Shown here piece after piece: positions 24,156 through 30,076 of a stretch of DNA of 30,076 bases (within the stretch, counting starts at the first letter, position 1; every line of letters begins with the position of its first letter). This DNA is from JBAWWY01 sp037144355 (lineage in GTDB: Bacteria > Bacillota > Clostridia > Peptostreptococcales > Anaerovoracaceae). The notes beneath the pieces were generated by a model. The model made no database searches. It was not told the origin of the DNA and was given only the letters and a program-made list of their open reading frames with translations. The position numbers were made by a program, and so were the translations under genes. The stretch is from NCBI GenBank assembly GCA_037144355.1, contig JBAWWY010000019.1, positions 1-30,076 on the forward strand, given 5' to 3'.

Positions 24156-25322
24156 TTGGAAAATAAATATTTAATGAATACTTATGGAAGGTATGAAGTG
24201 CTTTTTCAGAGCGGTAAAGGCTCATATCTTTATGACGCCAATAGCCAAGCCTACCTGGATTTCGTCTCTGGAATCGCCGTAGACAGTCTGGGACATTGCA
24301 ATGATATAGTTGTTGAAGCCATCGCCAGGGAGAGTCGTAATCTTATGCATGTTTCCAACCTTTACTGGACTCAGAATCAGTTTGACCTGGCAAAACTTCT
24401 TGTTGAAGCTTCCAATCTTGACAAGGTTTTTTTCGCCAATAGCGGAACAGAAGCCAATGAGGGCGCAATGAAGCTTGCAAGGCTATATGGAAATATGAGT
24501 GGCTCAAATGTAATCTTATATATGAGCAATTCTTTCCATGGAAGGAGCCTTGGCTCCCTTTCCATAACTGGCCAGGAAAAATATCAAGCCCCATACAAAC
24601 CCCTATTTCCCAATACAGTGGAGGTTGCCTTCAATGATGTTGAATCCTTGCGTGAGCATATGAACGAAAATGTTTGCGGGTTGTTCATCGAACCTATACA
24701 AGGTGAAGGTGGAGTAACACCGGCAACTCTTGAATTTCTTCGGGAAGCAAGAATATTATGCAACAAGTTTGACTCACTGCTCATTTTCGACGAGGTGCAA
24801 ACTGGCATGGGCAGATCTGGCAATATGTTTGCTTTTCAAAACTACAATGTTGTACCTGATGTATTGACCCTTGCAAAGGGTCTCGGTTCTGGATTCCCAA
24901 TAGGGGCTATTGTTGCTGGTAAAAAGGCATCCAATGTTTTCAAGCCCGGTGATCATGGCAGCACTTTCGGTGGCAATCCCCTGGCTTGTGGTGTGGGAAT
25001 TTCTGTAATGAATAAGATATCTGAAAAGGAATTTTTAGATGGTATAATAATTAAGCATCAATTGATTATTGACAGGCTCAATGAAATCAAGGGAAAAACC
25101 TCATGCATCAAAGATATTCGGGGCATGGGACTCCTGATCGGAATTGAATTCTTTGAAAATGCGAAACCAATAATCCAAAAAAGTTTTGATAACAAACTCC
25201 TTTTAATAGGGGCTGGAGACAATGTTATTAGGATTATTCCTGCTCTAACCATCTCAAAAGATGAACTCATTTCCGGGCTTGCAATACTTGAGAACGCTAT
25301 TCTTGAATTCCATGCCGATTAA
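24156..25322 (+). CDS. argD: Acetylornithine aminotransferase family (class III PLP aminotransferase)
   Basis: Transfers an amino group between glutamate and N-acetylglutamate semialdehyde (arginine synthesis), or a close relative. The 388-aa length fits ArgD. Starts at TTG (24156) six bases after AGAGGA; an ATG lies six codons further in. Motifs: DFVSGIAVDSLGHCND, ANSGTEANEGAMKLAR (phosphate loop), FHGRSLGSLSITG, PIQGEGGVTPA, FDEVQTGMGRSG (Asp 212 contacts the PLP ring nitrogen), and LTLAKGLGSGFPIGA with the cofactor Lys 241. The sequence matches ArgD better than GABA or ornithine aminotransferases, but no other arginine gene is nearby, so the physiological substrate is not fixed by context. 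No clear promoter is visible in the 83 bases upstream. Confidence 0.88.
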   Translation: MENKYLMNTYGRYEVLFQSGKGSYLYDANSQAYLDFVSGIAVDSLGHCNDIVVEAIARESRNLMHVSNLYWTQNQFDLAKLLVEASNLDKVFFANSGTEANEGAMKLARLYGNMSGSNVILYMSNSFHGRSLGSLSITGQEKYQAPYKPLFPNTVEVAFNDVESLREHMNENVCGLFIEPIQGEGGVTPATLEFLREARILCNKFDSLLIFDEVQTGMGRSGNMFAFQNYNVVPDVLTLAKGLGSGFPIGAIVAGKKASNVFKPGDHGSTFGGNPLACGVGISVMNKISEKEFLDGIIIKHQLIIDRLNEIKGKTSCIKDIRGMGLLIGIEFFENAKPIIQKSFDNKLLLIGAGDNVIRIIPALTISKDELISGLAILENAILEFHAD

Positions 25323-25436
25323 GTAATTTCCATTTGATTTTTCAAAATAGTTTTCGTTTTTTAAAACCGGGTATAAATTGCCTATGTTTATGTCTTCATA
25401 ATAAATCTTATAATCAGTCTAAATCGATTAAATGTA

Positions 25437-25464
25437 TTGACATTGATATTAAAGATAGTATTAT
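25437..25464 (+). promoter_or_regulatory. Promoter of the TolC-like/MacAB-like efflux operon
   Basis: A consensus TTGACA (25437-25442) and TATTAT (25459-25464) separated by 16 bp. Transcription would start near 25471. A second possible promoter, an extended -10 TGCTAAAAT (25526-25534) without a good -35, lies downstream. The rest of the 236-bp gap between argD and this operon shows nothing else clear. Confidence 0.7.
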
Positions 25465-25472
25465 TAGCATAT

Positions 25473-25511
25473 ATATATTTCGTAACCGAAATATTCTTTT
25501 ACGAAATATAT
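25473..25511 (+). promoter_or_regulatory. 13-bp inverted-repeat operator at the start of the efflux operon
   Basis: ATATATTTCGTAA (25473-25485) and TTACGAAATATAT (25499-25511) are perfect inverted copies separated by 13 bases, and the spacer begins with CCGAAAT, which forms a third half-site with the first arm (TTTCG-TAAC-CGAAA). The element starts at the predicted transcription start of the TTGACA promoter, a typical repressor position. No regulator gene is nearby. Confidence 0.65.
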
Positions 25512-25558
25512 CCGACACTTTCCCATGCTAAAATGGGGGAAACCATTGGAGGTTTAAA

Positions 25559-26674
25559 ATGAAAAAGTTTATTTCAATTACAGTTGCTCTGCTGCTTTTC
25601 ACTTCAGGCTTTGCATTCTCTTTCGCAACAGATACAACAACTTCTCAAAAAATAACCTTTGATCAAATAGAAGCAACAATGTTATTGAGCAGCAGCGATA
25701 TGACACTGGCTAAAAATACTTTGGACAAGGCTGATTACGATTATAGGCAGGTACTTAAAAACATCAAGGATCTGGAAGCCCAATACAATGCTATTGATCT
25801 TTCCCAGCCAGGATCCTGGTCTACATCTTCTTCCCTATCAAGCCAGCTTACAACTTTGAGATCCACAAGAGATACCTTGAAGTCGAGCCTTGATACGGCT
25901 AAAATCAAATATGACAAACAGGTTCAAACAAATGTCTCCATTTCCCAGCAGCAATACATTGCTTGTCTTTCAGCAAACAATAATCTGATAATCGCAAAGA
26001 ATAACTTGGATTCTTCGGAAAAATCATTGCTCACATTGACCAATAGGCTAAAGATGGGGTTTGTATCCCAAAATCAATACAAGATTTTTTACTATCAAGT
26101 GGTAGATGCCAGATCGAGTTATATACAGCAGGTGACGCAATCACAGATTCTAATTGAAAAGCTGCGAAATCTTTTGGGAATTTCACCATTGGTAAATTTG
26201 GAAATTTCCGAAATACCATCATTTGATTTCGATGTCATTGATAAACTTGTTTATACTGATGACTTGGCAAAGGTTATGGAAAACAGTGTAAGCATAAGGT
26301 CCGCTGCCATTAATCTCGATAGTATCAAAAAAACCTCTTCAAGCAGTTATGACCCATCAAAATACAAATATAGTGTGATAGATGCCGAAATTCTATTGTC
26401 TCAAACAAAGACAAGTGTTCAGGAAGGGTTCAAAGACCAATATACAGCCTTGATTAATTCCTATAGCGCATTAAAAATTCAATTAAGGAGTTTGGGCGAT
26501 AAGCGTGTTGGTTTAACGAACGCTGAAGCAAGATACAAGTTTGGATTAGTCTCTAAAAAGGTGGTCTCGGATCTGCAAACTGAAATAGCCAACTTGGAAC
26601 TAACCCTGATCAATAATCAAGATAGTTTATATCTTTCTTACCAGCAATATGAAGCCAGTAAGCTAGGATATTAA
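25559..26674 (+). CDS. TolC-like exported coiled-coil protein of an efflux operon
   Basis: The 371-aa protein has a signal peptide (MKKFISITVALLLFTSGFAF, probable cut near 24) and is otherwise helical and coiled-coil-like. It shows the two-fold repeat of TolC/outer-membrane-factor proteins: a first unit with SLLTLTNRLKMGFVSQNQY (about 155-173) and a second with NAEARYKFGLVSKKVVSDL (about 322-340), each followed by a long helix ending in the LGIS or SYQQYE type turn. The beta-barrel strands expected in Gram-negative TolC are not evident and the rest of the window points to a Gram-positive. It is the first gene of an operon with a MacA-like adaptor, an ATPase and a MacB-like permease, so it probably extends the adaptor outside the membrane. 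GGAGG lies six bases before the ATG. Confidence 0.8.
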   Translation: MKKFISITVALLLFTSGFAFSFATDTTTSQKITFDQIEATMLLSSSDMTLAKNTLDKADYDYRQVLKNIKDLEAQYNAIDLSQPGSWSTSSSLSSQLTTLRSTRDTLKSSLDTAKIKYDKQVQTNVSISQQQYIACLSANNNLIIAKNNLDSSEKSLLTLTNRLKMGFVSQNQYKIFYYQVVDARSSYIQQVTQSQILIEKLRNLLGISPLVNLEISEIPSFDFDVIDKLVYTDDLAKVMENSVSIRSAAINLDSIKKTSSSSYDPSKYKYSVIDAEILLSQTKTSVQEGFKDQYTALINSYSALKIQLRSLGDKRVGLTNAEARYKFGLVSKKVVSDLQTEIANLELTLINNQDSLYLSYQQYEASKLGY

Positions 26675-26732
26675 AATAAGAATATTAAAATTAAGATTTC
26701 TAATTAATAAATACCATTAATGGAGGTAGTAA

Positions 26733-27896
26733 ATGAAAAAGTTCAAGAATAAAAAGGTGGTCATTATAGCTATAGTTGTTTTAATCATTATTGCTATTGT
26801 TGCCGTACCAAGGCTTATGGGAAATAAGAATGCGGCTTCCCTGGTCAATGTTCCATACACTACCCTTACGAAGGCCAAACTTACGGAAAGTGTAAATGTA
26901 ACGGGAACTATCGAAAGTGGGCACTCGGAAAATGTCTACACAACTTTGAATTATCCAATCAAGCAAGTGCTTGTTAAGGTAGGCGACCAGGTTAAAGCAG
27001 GCCAGGTTCTAGCCAGGCTTGACACTGCAAATCTTGCTCTCGATTTGCAACAAGCCAAATATAGTGCAACTGCGGCTGAAGGGTCTGCTAAAATTGCTTT
27101 GGATAATGCCAAGATGGCTTTGGACAGTGCCAAATTATCTTTTGACATGGGTGAAATATCACAATCCGAGTTGACTAAAGCGCAAAACGATTACTCGAAT
27201 GCCCAACTCAATTTTGACAATAAAAGTTCAGCTGTAACTGTTAGTAAGCTTCAAGATCAATTGAACGATTCAGCAGTAAAAGCTCCCATTGATGGAAGTG
27301 TGACAATGGTAAATGCAACTGTGGGCAATATGGCTTCCGGCATTCTCTTTGATATTGAAAATGTAAACAACCTTAAAATCACAACCGGCATTAAGGAATT
27401 TGACGTATCCAAGGTTAAGGTTGGACAGAAGGTTGAAATAAAAACTGACAGTACTGGTGACAAGATAATAAATGGTCTTGTTACAATGATTTCACCAGCA
27501 GCGGATAAAGGAACTAATGGACAAACCGTAGCTTCCAGCGATGTGAAGTTTGCCGCTGATATTTCCATAGTCGATAGGGACCCCAATCTTAAGATTGGAA
27601 TGAACGCCAGAATGAATATCGCTATAGCTGAAAAGTTGAATATTTATTTTGTACCATTTGACGCCGTAACTCAAAATAAGGCAGGAGACAATGTAGTTTA
27701 TATCGCGGAAAAGCAGGGTCAAAGTTACACAGTGAAAGAAATCCCAATAAAGACAGGAATGGAAACCGACCTGTATATAGAAATTTCAGGGACAGGAATT
27801 GCAGATGGAGTATTCGTAATTAACAATCCAACCAGCTTGAAGCCTGGCGACAGCATAACTTTAAAAACTACTACACCTGCGGTCGTAAAAAAATAG
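26733..27896 (+). CDS. MacA/HlyD-like efflux adaptor (membrane fusion protein)
   Basis: The 387-aa protein has a basic N-terminus and one anchor helix (VVIIAIVVLIIIAIVAVP, about 9-26). A split biotinyl-lipoyl domain follows (first half GTIESGHSENVYTTLNYPI and VLVKVGDQVKAGQVLARLD, about 58-97; second half SAVKAPIDGSVTMVNATVGN, about 183-205), with a short coiled-coil hairpin between the halves. A beta-barrel and a membrane-proximal domain form the C-terminus (KEFDVSKVKVGQKVEIK, then IGMNARMNIAIA). This is the standard adaptor order. The hairpin is short, as in MacA-like Gram-positive adaptors. It bridges the permease and the TolC-like protein. GGAGG precedes the ATG, 58 bases after the TolC-like gene. 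Confidence 0.93.
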   Translation: MKKFKNKKVVIIAIVVLIIIAIVAVPRLMGNKNAASLVNVPYTTLTKAKLTESVNVTGTIESGHSENVYTTLNYPIKQVLVKVGDQVKAGQVLARLDTANLALDLQQAKYSATAAEGSAKIALDNAKMALDSAKLSFDMGEISQSELTKAQNDYSNAQLNFDNKSSAVTVSKLQDQLNDSAVKAPIDGSVTMVNATVGNMASGILFDIENVNNLKITTGIKEFDVSKVKVGQKVEIKTDSTGDKIINGLVTMISPAADKGTNGQTVASSDVKFAADISIVDRDPNLKIGMNARMNIAIAEKLNIYFVPFDAVTQNKAGDNVVYIAEKQGQSYTVKEIPIKTGMETDLYIEISGTGIADGVFVINNPTSLKPGDSITLKTTTPAVVKK

Positions 27897-27908
27897 GGAG
27901 AAATATTC

Positions 27909-28649
27909 ATGAGCAATTGCATCATTAGCATGGAGGATATCGTAAAGAACTTCTTTATTGGTACTCCTAATGAACTTCATATATTAAAAAATATAAATCT
28001 GGAAATCAAGCGTGGTGAATTCGTCTCCATAGTAGGCGCTTCTGGTTCTGGCAAAAGTACCCTTATGAATTTGATTGGAGCTTTAGATCGGGCGACAAGC
28101 GGCAGTTATGTTTTGGACGGGATTTCCATTGATGAAATGAACGATGTTGAATTGTCAGATATTCGGAACAAGAAAATCGGTTTTGTTTTCCAAACCTTCA
28201 ATCTCATACCCAGAAACTCTGCATTGAAAAATGTTGAACTTCCTATGCTCTATGCTGGAATGGAACGGGGTAAAAGAATTGCCCGAGCCAAGGAATTATT
28301 GGAACTTGTGGGAATCGGAGACCGAATAAACCATATGCCCAACGAGCTCTCAGGAGGTCAGAAACAAAGAGTAGCCATCGCCAGGGCTCTTGCAAACGAT
28401 CCCGCCATAATATTGGCTGACGAGCCTACTGGGGCCCTTGATTCAGAGACTGGACACCATGTCATTGACCTCTTTCACAAGATTCAGAAAGAGGAAGGCA
28501 AAACTATTGTCCTCATAACACATAACCATGAGCTCGCTGCAGAAACTCAAAGAACCATTACAATAAAAGATGGAGAGATTATCGGGCTAACCAGACATAG
28601 ACATAAAAAAGATGTAATAGTCGAGGGGGAGGATACTTCATGTTCATAA
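27909..28649 (+). CDS. MacB-type ABC transporter ATPase
   Basis: The 246-aa ATPase partner of the permease that follows. Walker A GASGSGKST, Q-loop FVFQTFNLIP, signature LSGGQKQRVAIARAL, Walker B IILADEPTG with the D-loop ALDS, and switch His ITHNHE are all intact, so it should hydrolyse ATP. GGGAG lies eight bases before the ATG. It follows the adaptor by 12 bases and overlaps the permease gene by 10. Unlike Gram-negative MacB, the ATPase and permease are separate polypeptides, as is usual in Gram-positives. Confidence 0.95.
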   Translation: MSNCIISMEDIVKNFFIGTPNELHILKNINLEIKRGEFVSIVGASGSGKSTLMNLIGALDRATSGSYVLDGISIDEMNDVELSDIRNKKIGFVFQTFNLIPRNSALKNVELPMLYAGMERGKRIARAKELLELVGIGDRINHMPNELSGGQKQRVAIARALANDPAIILADEPTGALDSETGHHVIDLFHKIQKEEGKTIVLITHNHELAAETQRTITIKDGEIIGLTRHRHKKDVIVEGEDTSCS

Positions 28650-29917
28650 GAGAAAATATACTTCTTGCGATTGCAGGACTTAGAGCGAACAAGATGCGTT
28701 CCCTGTTGACCATGCTTGGTATTATTATTGGAATATCTTCCGTAATAGCCATTGTTTCCGTTGGAAACTCCCTAACCGCCTCTTTTAAAACTACCATGGA
28801 AAGTTTCGGAGCAAGCAACATAATTGTATATGTCAGGGAAAAAGGCACAAGCAATGATGGTGGCGGGCCTCCCTCATTTGTTGGAAGCGGAGTTGCAACA
28901 CCCAGCGACAGTGATTTATTTTCAGACAACCAAATTGATATATTGAAAGAGCATTTCAGTGATCGAATTAAAACAATAGGGATGGCAATAAGTGTTGGTT
29001 CAGCAAAGGTTCAAGACGGACACCTATATTCAAACGTGAATGTCGCCGGTACAAATGACGGTTATAAGGATACTGGGAATGTTAAAATTATTTCAGGCAG
29101 ATACCTGACTGATAATGACGTCAAGAGTAGCAAGCGCGTTGCCGTTGTTTCCAGCCAGCTTGTGGGTAATATGTTCCCCGCCAATAGTGATCCATTAGGC
29201 AAGGAAATCCGGGTTTATGGAACAGATTCCATCGACACATATACAATAATCGGCATCTATAAATATGAAGCCTCCACATTTGGTCCAGCCACCTCGGCTG
29301 CCAAAGATACTCGAACAGATTTGTATATACCAGTTACAGTAGCTCAGGAAAGTTCGTCCAATAAAAATTTCGCAAGTTTTACAATAACTTCGAAAATAGA
29401 CGTGGATACGGCAAAGTTCACTACAGATATTGACAATTACCTAGCCAAATTATATGCGAATAATGTCAAATGGGAAGGTACTGCCATCAATATGGAAAGC
29501 ACCATATCTACTATGACGACTTTCTTGAATACAATTCAAGTGGGTGTTTCGGTAATTGCTGCCATCTCCCTATTGGTAGGGGGAATCGGCGTAATGAATA
29601 TTATGCTTGTTTCTGTTACCGAGCGTACAAGGGAAATAGGCACGAGAAAAGCTCTTGGTGCAAGAAGCTCCTATATCAGAATGCAATTCATTGTTGAAGC
29701 TGTAATAATTTGTGTAATCGGTGGGATAATCGGAGTAATATTCGGGCTCATCCTGGGAGCCATTGGCTCCTCGCTCCTGGGTACGGCGCCATCCTTCTCC
29801 CTATCAATAATCATAATAAGCGTATTGTTCTCAATGGCAATCGGAATATTCTTCGGATACTACCCAGCCAACAAGGCTGCAAACCTGGATCCAATCGAAG
29901 CCTTGAGATACGAATAA
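28640..29917 (+). CDS. MacB/FtsX-type ABC transporter permease
   Basis: The 425-aa permease has an N-terminal helix (LLTMLGIIIGISSVIAIVSV, about 23-42), an extracellular domain (about 45-290), and three C-terminal helices around VSVIAAISLLVGGIGVMNIM, VEAVIICVIGGIIGVIFGLI and LSIIIISVLFSMAIGIFFGY. The FtsX motif TERTREIGTRKALGA and the end YYPANKAANLDPIEALRYE are typical of MacB. Its extracellular domain opens with a Gly/Pro/Ser-rich stretch (NDGGGPPSFVGSG). GGGGGAGG lies seven bases before the ATG. Last gene of the efflux operon: with the adaptor and TolC-like protein it probably exports a peptide, lipid or toxic compound; the cargo is unknown. Confidence 0.94.
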   Translation: MFIRENILLAIAGLRANKMRSLLTMLGIIIGISSVIAIVSVGNSLTASFKTTMESFGASNIIVYVREKGTSNDGGGPPSFVGSGVATPSDSDLFSDNQIDILKEHFSDRIKTIGMAISVGSAKVQDGHLYSNVNVAGTNDGYKDTGNVKIISGRYLTDNDVKSSKRVAVVSSQLVGNMFPANSDPLGKEIRVYGTDSIDTYTIIGIYKYEASTFGPATSAAKDTRTDLYIPVTVAQESSSNKNFASFTITSKIDVDTAKFTTDIDNYLAKLYANNVKWEGTAINMESTISTMTTFLNTIQVGVSVIAAISLLVGGIGVMNIMLVSVTERTREIGTRKALGARSSYIRMQFIVEAVIICVIGGIIGVIFGLILGAIGSSLLGTAPSFSLSIIIISVLFSMAIGIFFGYYPANKAANLDPIEALRYE

Positions 29918-30076
29918 AAGCTAGTGCAACGCGGCTTCGCCGACAAAATGTAGCTTTGCTTTAATCCCATCGAGCCTTTTTACGTATATCAACAGCTAAA
30001 ATAGGCTCCGGAATTCTCACGAAAAGCTAGTGCAACGCGGCTTCGCCGACAAAATGTAGCTTTGCTTTAATCCCAT
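29916..30076. repeat. Two 55-bp direct repeat copies, period 106 bp, at the window end
   Basis: Copies at 29916-29970 and 30022-30076 are identical, starting AAAAGCTAGTGCAACG and ending TTTAATCCCAT. The 51-bp stretch between them is partly self-complementary (GAGCC near 29972 with GGCTC near 30004). Each copy also holds an internal hairpin, with AAAGCTA pairing TAGCTTT around CGGC-TTC-GCCG. The first copy begins within the permease stop codon. The second is cut off by the window end, so the full repeat unit and copy number are unknown. Confidence 0.85.

Noticed and set aside
29916..30076. Start of a CRISPR array
   Set aside because: The 55-bp repeat is too long, only one spacer-sized interval is seen, that interval is itself self-complementary, and no cas gene is nearby.

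Overview
The window looks like a low-GC, Gram-positive anaerobe of the Clostridia. The reasons are a glmS ribozyme ahead of glmS, a raiA-type structured RNA ahead of hpf, the cdaA-cdaR-glmM order, a RecD2-ComFC pair, strong AGGAGG ribosome binding sites and SigA-like promoters. The genus cannot be fixed from the sequence. I see no rRNA, tRNA, CRISPR array, prophage or insertion sequence. The final 55 bases duplicate a stretch 106 bases earlier, so the window may end where an assembly broke in a repeat.

Minus strand, 17.9 kb down to 0. Transcription runs from high to low coordinates. The first block is yhaM (3'-5' exoribonuclease), cca (tRNA nucleotidyltransferase, short at the C-terminus), recD2 (helicase) and comFC (phosphoribosyltransferase). 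A ~195-nt raiA-like RNA starts at the comFC stop codon, followed by hpf (ribosome hibernation). Next come cdaA and cdaR (c-di-AMP synthesis and its regulator) and glmM, then a terminator, and then glmS under its own promoter and self-cleaving glmS ribozyme. This block couples cell-wall amino-sugar supply (GlmS, GlmM) with c-di-AMP signalling (CdaA, CdaR). A DMT-family transporter follows glmS, but its best-supported start leads into an in-frame stop. Accessory genes come after that: a V4R sensor with a PAS-GGDEF diguanylate cyclase, a two-domain VOC/PhnB-like protein, a fusion of a divergent fold-type II PLP domain to a GNAT domain behind a terminator-bearing leader, and a 46-codon Phd-like antitoxin remnant.

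Plus strand, 18.0 to 30.1 kb. nadE (glutamine-dependent NAD synthetase) diverges from yhaM. It is followed almost without gaps by a MacB-type ATPase (probable AUC start), a membrane-anchored exported protein with about five Ig-like repeats, and an FtsX/MacB-type permease. argD comes next. A second transport operon, with its own promoter and a 13-bp inverted-repeat operator, encodes a TolC-like exported coiled-coil protein, a MacA/HlyD-like adaptor, an ATPase and a permease. The two MacB-like exporters are built differently: one has an Ig-repeat protein where the other has an adaptor plus a TolC-like protein.

Most worth following up: the Ig-repeat/ABC trio, the TolC-like component in a probable monoderm, the leader and altered PLP-lysine motif of the PLP-GNAT gene, the raiA-like RNA with adjacent DnaA boxes, the non-canonical start codon at 20024, the interrupted transporter start, and the terminal repeat.
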